The notes under the pieces: generated by a model | Database searches by the model: none | Told to the model about the DNA's origin: nothing | Seen by the model: the letters and a program-made list of their open reading frames with translations, nothing else | From: Bacillota bacterium | Lineage (GTDB): Bacteria > Bacillota_C > Negativicutes > Sporomusales > Sporomusaceae | DNA length: 24,058 bases | Assembly: GCA_023441125.1 (NCBI GenBank) | Contig: JAEZQV010000215.1 | Coordinates: 1-24,058 of the forward strand | Direction: 5' to 3' | In this document: positions 1-8,480 of the stretch, piece by piece | How positions within the stretch are numbered: the first letter of the stretch is position 1 | Layout of the letters: every line of letters starts with the position of its first letter | Made by a program: the position numbers and the translations under genes

Positions 1-496
1 TTACACCGAACCCGGCCACTTGCGCGGCGTAGCCGGCAAACAGCTGCCGGTAGCTGGCCGGGGTTTGCTCGGTAAAGTCCCAGTTGATTTTGCCGATTTC
101 GACGGGTATACCCCGGGTAATGGCCCAGGCTGCCAGTTGGCCGGTTGGATCGCCGCCCAGGCCGAGGGCGATGTGGGCCAGCTGCTCGCGGCTGCAGGCC
201 GGGATATGCAGGCGCTGCCAGGGTCCTGCCTGCAGGACTTGTTCAGCGGCAACCCGGCGAATAGGGCTGTCAGGCAGTTCTACTTGACCAATAACACAAG
301 CCGCTACGGCATAGTCCGGGCGGTAGCGCTCCGTCAGGGCCGGCAGTTCGGTGGCATCGGCCTGGCTGGTTACCAGGATAAGGCAGCCGGGCTTGGTTGC
401 CTGTTCAGCACTTGCTGGGTTGGCATCCAGGAGTGCCTGGAGTTCCGGCGAGGCCAACAGCCGGGTAATGATTGCGGTGAGCAGATCTTGGTTCAT
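1..496 (-). CDS. Partial eut-operon protein of unknown function, possible microcompartment cargo
   Basis: The reading frame starts at an ATG at 496, stays open for 165 codons and runs off the left edge, so the C-terminus is missing. The TTA at bases 1-3 is not in this frame and is not its stop. A GGAGGTG ribosome site lies within the end of the upstream gene, and only 3 bp separate the two genes, so they are co-transcribed. The N-terminus (MNQDLLTAIITRLLASPEL) is a short amphipathic helix of the kind that targets enzymes into bacterial microcompartments, followed by an Ala/Pro-rich linker. The body has alternating hydrophobic strands (CLILVTSQAD, YAVAACVIGQ) and a Gly-rich GLGGDPTG turn, which would suit an alpha/beta nucleotide- or flavin-binding fold. 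I do not recognise the family with certainty; it may be one of the uncharacterised proteins found in Firmicute eut operons. The lumen location is inferred. Confidence 0.75.
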   Translation of the reverse strand, partial: MNQDLLTAIITRLLASPELQALLDANPASAEQATKPGCLILVTSQADATELPALTERYRPDYAVAACVIGQVELPDSPIRRVAAEQVLQAGPWQRLHIPACSREQLAHIALGLGGDPTGQLAAWAITRGIPVEIGKINWDFTEQTPASYRQLFAGYAAQVAGFGV

Positions 497-499
497 GCG

Positions 500-1789
500 C
501 TACACCTCCAGCAGGACACAGGTTGTGTCCGCTTGGACGAAGGCGGCGTTGGCTTCGTCGGTGTCGAGGTGCAGTTCCCCCTGAAAGGCGGGACTGACCC
601 GCACCAGCACCTGTTCAAAGGTGACCGGCCGCTCACTGGCGACCCGCACGGTGACCCGCTGGCCGTCGGTCAGATTCCACTCCCGGGCCTGGTCGCTGTG
701 CAGATGAATATGCCGGGCGGCGACGATGGCGCCCTGGCTAAGCTCGACAGCGCCTTGCGGCCCGATGATCTTCAGGCCGCTGGAACCTTCCATTTGGCCC
801 GAGTCGCGGATGGCGGGTTTGATGCCGAGCTGGAAGCAGTCGGTGACGCTGACTTCGACCTGGGTCGCGGCCCGTACGGGGCCTAGGATGCGGACTTTTT
901 CCAACTTGCCTTTGGGTCCGGCCAGGGTGACGGTTTCCCTGGCGGCAAACTGGCCGGGCTGGGACAGGTCTTTGTGGTGCTGCAGTTGGTAGCCGGCGCC
1001 GAACAGGATCGCCAGGTGCGCCGGCGACAGATGGAGGTGCCGGTTGGAGATGCCGATGGGCAGCGTTTTCGCGCTGGTATGCTGGCTGCGCCGCCGGCAG
1101 ACTAAGACGTAGAACAGGCTGGACAGCCGGTTGAGGATCTGGATGATGTCCGGCCGGCGGCAGCTGCCGTCGGCGGCCGTGAAGGCGCGATTGGCATAGA
1201 GTTCGACTTCGCGGACTTTGGCCCGCAGCCGGTGTAATCGCGCCACCACCCAGCCGTCTTGAGCGCTCATGGGGGTATGGGGAATGCCGAAGTGCTTGTC
1301 GGGATGGTGGGACATGTCCCGGATCTCGGCCGCGCTCCAGCCGAGGCGGGTGCCAAATTCAATGGGCTGTTCTTTGACTTCGGCGGCCATGAGTTGTTGG
1401 GCCAGGAGGACGATTTCTTCGAGCTCGCCGGCCAGTTTGGGTTCGCCGCGCTCGGTGAGCAGGGTCTGGGTTTCGACCAGTTCGCAGTCAAACTGGTCGA
1501 GCTGACCCCGCCAGGCGATGACGGGATGGGTTTTTAGAATGAGGTCTTTCCCCCGTAAGTGCGTCATGTGTTCGGGTTTGGCCGCCCCGGGCGGCAGGAC
1601 GACGGGAGTGTCGGCCGGGGCCGGGTCAGACGCCGCGGCGGATTCCGCTGCGCTGTAGGTTACCTGTACGCCCTGGGACCGCAGGTAGTCGCGGGCCGAG
1701 GGGGTGATAACGGTGCCGCGGGGCAGGGTCAGGGTGTTGGCCCTGACTTTATGCCAGCGGGCCCGCAGTTCGTGTTCGGATAGGAGCAA
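500..1789 (-). CDS. EutT-PduL/EutD fusion: cobalamin adenosyltransferase plus phosphotransacylase
   Basis: The 429-residue product joins two enzymes. Residues 1-235 match EutT, which makes adenosylcobalamin for EutBC: ITPSARDYLRSQ at 28-39, MTHLRGKDL at 75-83, MSHHPDKHF near 159 and RPDIIQILNRLSS at 212-224. The CCxxC metal motif of enterobacterial EutT is absent. Residues 243-429 are a complete PduL-type phosphotransacylase (the EutD role, acetyl-CoA to acetyl-phosphate): GISNRHLHLS at 246-255, HKDLSQPGQFA near 272, ARHIHLHSDQA at 358-368 and LHLDTDEANAA at 406-416. The His residues of these motifs fit the zinc-binding set of the family. The start is a TTG at 1789, placed 8-9 bases after GGGAGGTG; no better ATG is seen. 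The fusion could physically couple cofactor supply with energy conservation, which is inference. Confidence 0.9.
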   Translation of the reverse strand: MLLSEHELRARWHKVRANTLTLPRGTVITPSARDYLRSQGVQVTYSAAESAAASDPAPADTPVVLPPGAAKPEHMTHLRGKDLILKTHPVIAWRGQLDQFDCELVETQTLLTERGEPKLAGELEEIVLLAQQLMAAEVKEQPIEFGTRLGWSAAEIRDMSHHPDKHFGIPHTPMSAQDGWVVARLHRLRAKVREVELYANRAFTAADGSCRRPDIIQILNRLSSLFYVLVCRRRSQHTSAKTLPIGISNRHLHLSPAHLAILFGAGYQLQHHKDLSQPGQFAARETVTLAGPKGKLEKVRILGPVRAATQVEVSVTDCFQLGIKPAIRDSGQMEGSSGLKIIGPQGAVELSQGAIVAARHIHLHSDQAREWNLTDGQRVTVRVASERPVTFEQVLVRVSPAFQGELHLDTDEANAAFVQADTTCVLLEV

Positions 1790-1835
1790 TTGGTTTCACC
1801 TCCCGGTTGTTAGGGCTTACCTGGGCCGGGCCGGC

Positions 1836-2147
1836 TTAGGCATTGCCGTAGCTTTTGTTGTCGCCGACCGGCAGGACGTATTCCACGCTGCCGTGGGGCC
1901 GGGGGATGACGTGGACGCTGATGACTTCGCCCACCCGTTCGGCCGACAGGGCGCCGGCGTCGACGGCGGCTTTGACCGCGCCGACATCGCCCCGCACCAT
2001 GACGGCCACATAGCCGCCGGTTACGTGTTCTTTGCCGCATAAGGTTACGTTGGCGGCCTTCAGCATTTGGTCGGCCGCCTCGATGGCCGGTATCAGGCCC
2101 TTGGTTTCGATCATCCCCAGGGCTACTACACTGCGTACTTCTGCCAT
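1836..2147 (-). CDS. eutM: BMC-H microcompartment shell protein (EutM/PduA type)
   Basis: This 103-residue single-BMC-domain protein forms hexagonal tiles of the ethanolamine microcompartment facet, with a central pore for small metabolites. Hallmarks are the LGMIETKG start of the fold, [31 protein letters not shown] and the HVIPRPH segment that contributes to hexamer contacts. Length is normal for the family. The ATG at 2147 follows GGAGG with good spacing. It lies 43 bp downstream of eutE and 46 bp upstream of the EutT-PduL gene. It is a close paralogue of the shell protein at 8103-8444 but lacks the charged tail, so the two are likely mixed in the same facets (inference). Confidence 0.95.
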   Translation of the reverse strand: MAEVRSVVALGMIETKGLIPAIEAADQMLKAANVTLCGKEHVTGGYVAVMVRGDVGAVKAAVDAGALSAERVGEVISVHVIPRPHGSVEYVLPVGDNKSYGNA

Positions 2148-2190
2148 TTATTTTTCCTCCTCAAGCTTTCATAGTAGTAATAGAGCGTAG

Positions 2191-3663
2191 TTAAGAGCAC
2201 TTCAGCGCCTTCATGACTTCGGCGACAACGGCCTGAATCATCTCGGGATCAACCGTGCCGGCAGTTGCCGGACGCAGTTCAGCCACGCCGTTCATCGGCT
2301 GGATAGCCGGCCGGCTGGGTATCCCGGCATGCCAGGCCACCCGTTTGATATTGATTAAATGCAGGGGCGTTACGTTTTCCGAAACGCTGGAACCGCCCCA
2401 GGTGCCGCAGCCCAGTGTAAAGGAAGGCGCCAGTTCGGTCGAGGCCCCTACTCCGCCCAAGGCTGACGGGGTATTGATCAGTACGCGGAAAATGGGCTTT
2501 CGCAGGGCAAACTCCCGGATAACCGCCTCATTTTGGGTATGCAGGGCCAGACTGTGGCCGATGCCGCCCAGCTCCAACAGCTGGATGCACTTTTGGCAGC
2601 CTTCCTCCCAGTCTTTTACCCGGTAGAAGCCCAGCACGGTAGTCAGCTTTTCATAGGATAACGGCCACTGCGCCCCGATGCCGCCCAGCGGCGCCACCAG
2701 ACACTTGGCCTCTGGCGGTACATGGATGCCGGCCAGTTTGGCAATGGCCTGCGGGTCCTTGCCAACTACCCGCGGGCTCATGCTATGATTGGGCAGCATA
2801 ACCACCTGGGAAACCTTGGCGACTTCATCCGGTTCCAGAAAATGCGCGCCATAGCGCTGCAACTGCCGGATGAGTTCGTCGGCAATGCAGTCCTCGGCCA
2901 CCACCGCCTGTTCGGAGGCGCAAATGGTCCCGTTGTCGAAGGTCTTGCCAGCAATAATGTATTCGGCTGCTTTGGCCAGGTCGGCCGTTCGCTCGACAAA
3001 GGCCGGCACATTGCCGGGGCCGACGCCGAGGGCCGGTTTGCCGCTGCTGTAGGCCGCCCTGACCAGGGCGCTGCCGCCGGTAGCCAGGATTACCGCCGTG
3101 ATTGGATTTTTCATCAATTCCTGGGTTGCTTCCATGGAAACGGTTGTCAGGCAGCTGATCACGCCTTCGGGAGCGCCGGCAGCCACCGCCGCCCGCTTCA
3201 TTACGGCCGCGGCCTCGGCCGTGCAGCGCGCCGCCGACGGGTGCGGGGAAAATACGATCGCATTGCGGGACTTAAGCGCAATCATCGCCTTGTAAATGAC
3301 GGTCGAGGTCGGGTTGGTTGTCGGCACAATGCCGGCAATTACGCCGACCGGTTCGGCGATGCGCCACATTTTCTCCTGGGTATCGATAATGCCGGCTGTT
3401 TTCATATCCTTGATATACTCATAAACATGTCTGGCGGCAAAATAGTTTTTAAAGCATTTATCTTCATATTTGCCCATACCGGTTTCACTGACAGCCATGG
3501 CGGCCAGCCGGCAGGCCTCGGCCTCGCCGGTACGGCACATGGCTTTAATAATTTCGTTGACTTGCTCCTGCGAGAAACTTTTCAGGGTTTGTTGAGCTTC
3601 CCTGGCTTGTTTTAACAGGTTGCGCACTTCCTGAACGGACGCCAAATCCCGGTCAAGTTCCAT
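2191..3663 (-). CDS. eutE: CoA-acylating acetaldehyde dehydrogenase EutE
   Basis: The enzyme oxidises acetaldehyde to acetyl-CoA with NAD+ and CoA inside the microcompartment. The 490-residue protein has the aldehyde dehydrogenase layout: a Rossmann cofactor domain ([10 protein letters not shown] near 111, [10 protein letters not shown] near 192), then the catalytic domain with the nucleophile Cys248 in [10 protein letters not shown] prefer the ATG at 3663, 5 bases after AGAGGTGG, to the in-frame GTG at 3672. The C-terminus carries a linker and then an amphipathic helix ([18 protein letters not shown]) that looks like an encapsulation peptide. In PduP this signal is N-terminal, so the C-terminal position is notable. 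The gene begins 19 bp after eutL ends. Confidence 0.95.
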   Translation of the reverse strand: MELDRDLASVQEVRNLLKQAREAQQTLKSFSQEQVNEIIKAMCRTGEAEACRLAAMAVSETGMGKYEDKCFKNYFAARHVYEYIKDMKTAGIIDTQEKMWRIAEPVGVIAGIVPTTNPTSTVIYKAMIALKSRNAIVFSPHPSAARCTAEAAAVMKRAAVAAGAPEGVISCLTTVSMEATQELMKNPITAVILATGGSALVRAAYSSGKPALGVGPGNVPAFVERTADLAKAAEYIIAGKTFDNGTICASEQAVVAEDCIADELIRQLQRYGAHFLEPDEVAKVSQVVMLPNHSMSPRVVGKDPQAIAKLAGIHVPPEAKCLVAPLGGIGAQWPLSYEKLTTVLGFYRVKDWEEGCQKCIQLLELGGIGHSLALHTQNEAVIREFALRKPIFRVLINTPSALGGVGASTELAPSFTLGCGTWGGSSVSENVTPLHLINIKRVAWHAGIPSRPAIQPMNGVAELRPATAGTVDPEMIQAVVAEVMKALKCS

Positions 3664-3682
3664 TGTCTCCACCTCTTTTACG

Positions 3683-4330
3683 TTAGAACTTCAGTGCATT
3701 GCCGGCCACGTCGATAACGGCCCGCTGAAAGGCTTCGCACGCTGCCCGGCAGGCGCTTTGCGTGCCGGTTAAAAGCGCGCCGCCAAAGTTGGTCTCGGTC
3801 GGCGGACCATAGAACACTTTCATTTCCACCTCAGCCGCTTTCAAAGCGGCATCAATGCCGTACATGGCCTCGAGCGGCGGTGCAATCAGATAGGCCAGCG
3901 GTTCTCCCGGCGGAATCTCGGCAATCTTGGACAGATAGCTGCCGGTGCGGGATATGGTCTGGGCAAACCAGGCAGTCGCCCCGCCGTCACAGGTATAGAA
4001 AAAGGCCTCTGATTCCAGATGACTGATGCAGGCATCCATACCGGCACTGACTTCGGCCGGCGAAGGTCCGGCCAGCACGCCGATAATCTCGCCGGAACGG
4101 GGACCGGACGCATGGGCGGCGCCGGCATAAAAGCTTTTGGCATAGACAACATCTACTTCAGCTTTTTTGGTGGCCTCATCCAATGCGGTATAGGTCGCGT
4201 CATCAATGGTGGCGGTAATCAGGCCGATTGATTTTTGGTATGAATCCAACCCCAGTTTTTCGGCGAAATCGGGTGCAACATTCGGAATTAAACGCACAGC
4301 AAGCACCTGCGGTTTAATGGGTTCGATCAT
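3683..4330 (-). CDS. eutL: Ethanolamine microcompartment trimeric shell protein EutL
   Basis: This 215-residue tandem-BMC (BMC-T) protein matches EutL in length and in motifs such as VLAVRLIPNVAP at the N-terminus, YAKSFYAGAAHASGPRSGE around the first domain, FFYTCDGGATAWFAQTISRTGSYLS and FYGPPTETNFGGALLTG near the C-terminus. EutL trimers form pseudohexamers with gated pores that are thought to pass larger molecules such as cofactors; ethanolamine is known to bind and stabilise the closed form in other species. The ATG at 4330 follows AAGGAGG. It sits 35 bp downstream of eutC, as expected for the eutABCL order of Firmicute eut operons. Confidence 0.96.
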   Translation of the reverse strand: MIEPIKPQVLAVRLIPNVAPDFAEKLGLDSYQKSIGLITATIDDATYTALDEATKKAEVDVVYAKSFYAGAAHASGPRSGEIIGVLAGPSPAEVSAGMDACISHLESEAFFYTCDGGATAWFAQTISRTGSYLSKIAEIPPGEPLAYLIAPPLEAMYGIDAALKAAEVEMKVFYGPPTETNFGGALLTGTQSACRAACEAFQRAVIDVAGNALKF

Positions 4331-4365
4331 TTTATAGCCTCCTTTTTCCCACTACGGTCCGGTCT

Positions 4366-5256
4366 TTATTTGAAATTCACCCCTGTGGCCTTGGCGTCAA
4401 GAATTCTCTTTAGCAAATCGGCCAGATGCGCCCCGGCCTCGGCCGAAGGCAGCCCGCCCTTATGAATATTGCTGACTACCGTCCGCTCGCTTTCCAGCAT
4501 GCCCCGGCGGGCATTGTAGCCGATATAGGCGCTCATGCTTTCAGCTGTTCCCAGGCCCGGCCGTTCACCCAGCAGAATAATAACGACTTCGGGTTTAAGC
4601 ACCTCGCCGATAACGTCCATAATCCCTACACGGGAGTATTTTACAAAGATCGGTGTCCCTACCTTGAGCCCCAGACTGCTTAAGCCTTGCAGCATGGCCG
4701 GCAGCAGGTTGGGAATGTTGGCTTCCACCGCTTTGCTGGATAAGCCGTCGGCCACGACAACCTGCACGGTAGCCCCCGGTACACAATTCTTTTTAAGGAT
4801 CTCTATGTTTTCATCATCCAGGAGCCGGCCCAAATCCGGCCGGGTCAGGTATTCGTCCTTGGAAGCGCATTTAGTGACCACCGCTACCATCTTATATTGC
4901 TCGGGAAAGGTTGCCGGCACCTCGCCCAGCACGGAGTCCTGGGCGACGGCGTGGTCGGCCCGAAAGCGCAGCAGAGTGTCGGTCAGCGGCCGGACGCCGG
5001 TCCGCCAGACACCGATCCGCGCCGGTGTGGCCAGCTTCATTTCTTTATATAGCTCGGCATTGACCGGCTGAGGAACCTGCAAATAATGCTGCAGGTTAAC
5101 GGCTGTCAAATCCTCCAGATAATCCTCGCTGTTACCGGTCTCCTTATCAGCCGCCGGCTGGGCAGCCACGCGGCAGTCGACAGATTCTTTCGCTGTTTTA
5201 TTCATTTCCGCCAGCACCTGTTCTACAATCAGACGGATAGTATTGTCCACCCCCAT
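4366..5256 (-). CDS. eutC: Ethanolamine ammonia-lyase small subunit EutC
   Basis: EutC is the cobalamin-binding small subunit of the coenzyme B12-dependent lyase that splits ethanolamine to acetaldehyde and ammonia. The 296-residue protein has an N-terminal amphipathic helix (DNTIRLIVEQVLAEMN) typical of EutC microcompartment targeting, a variable linker to about residue 60, and the conserved body: ARIGVWRTGVRPLTD, RADHAVAQDSVLGEVP, VVADGLSSKAVEANIPNLLP, KYSRVGIMDVIGE, LLGERPGLGTAESMSAY. The ATG at 5256 follows GGAGG. It begins 11 bp after eutB, which favours stoichiometric translation of the two subunits. Confidence 0.97.
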   Translation of the reverse strand: MGVDNTIRLIVEQVLAEMNKTAKESVDCRVAAQPAADKETGNSEDYLEDLTAVNLQHYLQVPQPVNAELYKEMKLATPARIGVWRTGVRPLTDTLLRFRADHAVAQDSVLGEVPATFPEQYKMVAVVTKCASKDEYLTRPDLGRLLDDENIEILKKNCVPGATVQVVVADGLSSKAVEANIPNLLPAMLQGLSSLGLKVGTPIFVKYSRVGIMDVIGEVLKPEVVIILLGERPGLGTAESMSAYIGYNARRGMLESERTVVSNIHKGGLPSAEAGAHLADLLKRILDAKATGVNFK

Positions 5257-5267
5257 AATCCTGCCTC

Positions 5268-6632
5268 CTATTTCGTAAAGATGGTTGCGTCACCGGCCCG
5301 CGGTGTAAGCCGGCCGTTATGCAAAATGCCCATGCGCTCGGCCCAGGCTTCAAACTCCGGCAGCGGCCTGAGGTTAAACACCTCGCGCAAAGTGGGAATA
5401 TCGTGGTAGCTGGTGCACTGATAATTGAGCATAACGTCATCGCCCATCGGTATGCCCATAAAATAGGTGCAACCGGCGGCGCTCAGCAAGACAGCCAGAT
5501 TTTCAATATCATTCTGGTCGGCCTTCATATGATTGGTATAGCAGGCATCCACGCCCATCGGCAGGCCTGTCAGCTTGCCCATAAAGTGATCCTCCAGCCC
5601 CGCCCGGGTAACCTGGCGGGTATCATACAGATACTCAGGACCGATAAAGCCGACCACGGTATTTACCAGGAACGGCTTATAATGACGGGCCAGGCCGTAG
5701 CAGCGGGCTTCGAGGGTAACCTGGTCGGCGTCATGATGGGCTTCGCCCGACAGCTCGGAGCCCTGCCCGGTTTCGAAGTACATGATATTGGGTCCGGTAG
5801 CCCGGCCGGCCTTCAAGCCGGCGGCATAGGCCTCGTCCAAAATCCGGCAGTCAATGCCGAACGCCTTGTTGCCGGCTTCGGTGCCGGCAATGGACTGGAA
5901 GAAGAGGTCAATCGGCGCACCCTTTTGCACCGCCCGGAGCTGAGTGGTAATATGCGCTAATACACAAACCTGCGTAGGAATTTCCCACTCCTGCACAAAT
6001 TGATACAGCGTCTCCAAACTGCGGATAACGGCCGGCAGCGTATCATCCACCGGGTTGAGCCCGATGACGGCGTCGCCGACCCCATAGGCCAGCCCTTCCC
6101 GCACACTGGCCAAAATGCCGTCGACCCCGTCGGTGGGGTGGTTGGGCTGCAGGCGGGCGGCTAACCGGCCCGGCGCGCCGATCGTGGTATTGCAGTGGGC
6201 CAGGTTCTTGATTTTACCGGCCCCCAGCACCAGGTCCAGGTTGCTCATCAGCTTGGCGGCAGCGGCCACCATTTCCGCGGTCAGGCCGCGGCTCAGGCGA
6301 TGCAGTTCATTGTTGCCGGTGTCGGCAGCCAAAATATACTGGCGCAGTTCAGCCACCGACCAGTTTTTTATAGAGCGGTACACCGTTTCGTTGATATCGC
6401 CGTCAATAATCCGGGATACCTCGTCCACTTCCAGCGGTACCACGGGATTATTGCGGAGATCCTCCAGCGTCAGCTGGGAAAGCACATATTTGGCGGCAAT
6501 CCGTTCGGCGGCATTTTCGGCGGCAATACCGGCCAGGACATCACCGGACTTTATCTCATTCGCCTTTGCGAGTACCTCTTTAACGCTCTTAAAACTAAAG
6601 CTTTGGCCCATAAGCCTCGTTTTCAGCTTCAC
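5268..6632 (-). CDS. eutB: Ethanolamine ammonia-lyase large subunit EutB
   Basis: EutB is the catalytic TIM-barrel subunit of the adenosylcobalamin-dependent lyase. The 454-residue protein lines up with the E. coli enzyme without shifts: Arg160, Gln162, Asn193, Glu287, Phe329 and Asp362, the known substrate- and cofactor-pocket positions, all fall at the same numbers here. Conserved blocks include LGAGKIKNLAHCNTTIG, GLNPVDDT, FETGQGSELSGEAHH and GFIGPEYLYD. The start is a GTG at 6632 preceded by AGGAGGAG. The gene lies 33 bp after eutA and 11 bp before eutC. Nothing suggests loss of function. Confidence 0.98.
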   Translation of the reverse strand: MKLKTRLMGQSFSFKSVKEVLAKANEIKSGDVLAGIAAENAAERIAAKYVLSQLTLEDLRNNPVVPLEVDEVSRIIDGDINETVYRSIKNWSVAELRQYILAADTGNNELHRLSRGLTAEMVAAAAKLMSNLDLVLGAGKIKNLAHCNTTIGAPGRLAARLQPNHPTDGVDGILASVREGLAYGVGDAVIGLNPVDDTLPAVIRSLETLYQFVQEWEIPTQVCVLAHITTQLRAVQKGAPIDLFFQSIAGTEAGNKAFGIDCRILDEAYAAGLKAGRATGPNIMYFETGQGSELSGEAHHDADQVTLEARCYGLARHYKPFLVNTVVGFIGPEYLYDTRQVTRAGLEDHFMGKLTGLPMGVDACYTNHMKADQNDIENLAVLLSAAGCTYFMGIPMGDDVMLNYQCTSYHDIPTLREVFNLRPLPEFEAWAERMGILHNGRLTPRAGDATIFTK

Positions 6633-6665
6633 GCGTTTTCACTCCTCCTCTACCTGGTGCGCCTG

Positions 6666-8090
6666 TCAGCGCGCAAACACCAGTGTTTTTACAATGACTG
6701 GCACCGCTTCCTCGTAGGGCAGCGGTTTGGCTATATCGAGAAAATCGCCAAGCTTTAGTTCAATGCCGTCCAGACACACGATTTCCTGGTCCGGCAAAAT
6801 TGTGCGCAGGCTTTGTCCCAACACCTTGGCGATGTCCTGCTGGGCTACGACCACTTTGGGACTGCCGGCAATCTCCTTAAGTTCCCGGGCAAGCTGCCGG
6901 GCCAGGGCCACAATGGTGGTAAAATCGGTATCCGGCAAAGGCGGCACAACGACCGCAAATGTGCGGTATAACGCCTGGTCATAGTTGGCGGCCAGATTGG
7001 CCCAGGTCCAGACGCCGTCCCTCCCAAGTTCCGGATAGATGGCCGGCACATTCCGGAGCGGCAAAGCCGTCTTGCTGACCATGACCGTCGAACCGGACAC
7101 ATTGACGGTGTGAACACCGGCGCCCAGGACAGTGGCATGGATGGTTTCCTCACCCTGAAAAACCTTGAGTGAATTAAACGCCTGGCCGGCACGATAGGCC
7201 TCGGCCAGAAGCGGGCCGACATCCCCGTGCAGCCACCAGTTTTCCGCCTGCGGCTGATAAATGTAGCGGGCAACGCCGCCGGAAAATACTATGCCGTCGA
7301 GCGGCAGGGCCGGCAGATGGTTGGTCATGACCAAATCGGCGTCGCCGGCAGCGGCCGGCTGGTGAAACAAAACCCGGTCCACACACGCTACCATCTCGGC
7401 CAGGCAAGCCCGGATGCCGGCCAGTTCCTCCGCCGGCGAGGCGGCGGGCAGCACTGCCTTCCCCCGCTGGCCGGTCAAATGCTGCACTATTTTTTGCGCC
7501 GGCGGGCTGATATAGGTAAGCCGGCGCGACAGGGTGTCGACTTCCAATAACCGCCCGCCCACATTGACACAGGCCGTACCAATACAGGCCCCGCGGTCAA
7601 ACACGGCAATATTGGAAGTGCCGCCGCCGATGTCCAGGTTGGCCACCCGCAGCCGCAGCCGTTTGGAGATCTCTTCGGCGCCCGCGCCTTTACCGGCGAT
7701 TACGCTTTCTAAATCCGGACCGGCGCTAGCTACCACAAATTCGCCGGCGAATTCCGCCAGGGCGTGGACAATTTCCGACGCATTTTCTTTTTTTGCCGTC
7801 TCACCCGTAATAATGACCGCGCCGGTGTCTACATCTTTCGGCTGAATGCCGGCACATTCATATTCCCGGGCAATAAGGTTCCGCAAGGCGGCGCCGTCCA
7901 CCCGGTTGCGGTCCAGAAACGGTGTAAAATGGACAGCCCCCATATAGACAACACTCTTGCGGCTGATTTCGATTTTCGGCACCTGGGTACCGGGCATGAC
8001 ATTAACCAGCGTCAGCCGGGATAATACCATCTGGGTGGTGGTTGTGCCAATATCGATGCCGATACTGGTCAGCGTGATTTCTTTACTCAT
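6666..8090 (-). CDS. eutA: Ethanolamine ammonia-lyase reactivating factor EutA
   Basis: EutA is an ATP-dependent chaperone of the actin/Hsp70 superfamily that exchanges damaged cobalamin from EutBC for fresh adenosylcobalamin. The 474-residue protein shows the fold's nucleotide motifs: IGIDIGTTTTQMVLSRL near residue 11 (phosphate 1), VANLDIGGGTSNIAVFD near the middle (phosphate 2) and FSGGVARYIY (adenosine site). Length matches the family. The ATG at 8090 has only a weak ribosome site (GGCAGG) 12 bp after the preceding BMC gene, so translational coupling is likely. It sits directly upstream of eutB. Confidence 0.96.
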   Translation of the reverse strand: MSKEITLTSIGIDIGTTTTQMVLSRLTLVNVMPGTQVPKIEISRKSVVYMGAVHFTPFLDRNRVDGAALRNLIAREYECAGIQPKDVDTGAVIITGETAKKENASEIVHALAEFAGEFVVASAGPDLESVIAGKGAGAEEISKRLRLRVANLDIGGGTSNIAVFDRGACIGTACVNVGGRLLEVDTLSRRLTYISPPAQKIVQHLTGQRGKAVLPAASPAEELAGIRACLAEMVACVDRVLFHQPAAAGDADLVMTNHLPALPLDGIVFSGGVARYIYQPQAENWWLHGDVGPLLAEAYRAGQAFNSLKVFQGEETIHATVLGAGVHTVNVSGSTVMVSKTALPLRNVPAIYPELGRDGVWTWANLAANYDQALYRTFAVVVPPLPDTDFTTIVALARQLARELKEIAGSPKVVVAQQDIAKVLGQSLRTILPDQEIVCLDGIELKLGDFLDIAKPLPYEEAVPVIVKTLVFAR

Positions 8091-8102
8091 GACCTGCCGG
8101 CA

Positions 8103-8444
8103 TTATTTGCCGGGATCAGCCGGCTTGGCGGCCTGTTTCGCCGGTTTCACTTCCTCCGGCAGGCTCGGCAGAATGGCTTCCAGCTCGGCATGCGGCCGGG
8201 GAATGACATGACAGCTCATCAGCTCGCCAACCCGCTCGGCGGCGGCAGCGCCGGCATCGACGGCAGCCTTTACCGCCCCGACATCGCCGCGGACCATAAC
8301 AGTTACCAGGGCGCCGCCGACTTTTACTTTGCCAATTAACTGCACATTGGCCGCCTTGACCATGGCATCGGCCGCCTCAATACTGCCTACTACCCCTTTT
8401 GTTTCGACCATGCCTAATGCTACCAATCCATCTTTGTACGACAT
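8103..8444 (-). CDS. BMC-H shell protein with Lys/Pro/Ala-rich C-terminal tail
   Basis: The 113-residue protein is a single-BMC-domain shell subunit of the EutM/PduA kind: [40 protein letters not shown] and [19 protein letters not shown]. It is close to the shell protein at 1836-2147 through most of the domain. It differs by a tail of about 20 residues rich in Lys, Pro and Ala after the domain, which should be flexible and positively charged. Such tails in other shell proteins have been linked to cargo or cytoskeleton contacts or to shell closure; which applies here is unknown. The gene is second in the operon, 36 bp after the permease. Confidence 0.94.
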   Translation of the reverse strand: MSYKDGLVALGMVETKGVVGSIEAADAMVKAANVQLIGKVKVGGALVTVMVRGDVGAVKAAVDAGAAAAERVGELMSCHVIPRPHAELEAILPSLPEEVKPAKQAAKPADPGK

Positions 8445-8480
8445 GCTGTTTTGCCCCTTTCGTAAATGGTTTACCAGGTT

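Noticed and set aside
1..3. TTA at the window edge as the stop codon of the left-edge gene
   Set aside because: Counting from the ATG at 496 leaves one spare base at position 1, so this TAA is out of frame and the gene continues beyond the window.
20..886. Plus-strand open frame of 288 codons opposite the left-edge genes
   Set aside because: It crosses the junction of two real minus-strand genes and has no family resemblance.
2722..3615. Plus-strand open frame of about 297 codons opposite eutE
   Set aside because: It is antisense to a clear EutE and has low-complexity composition with no motif.
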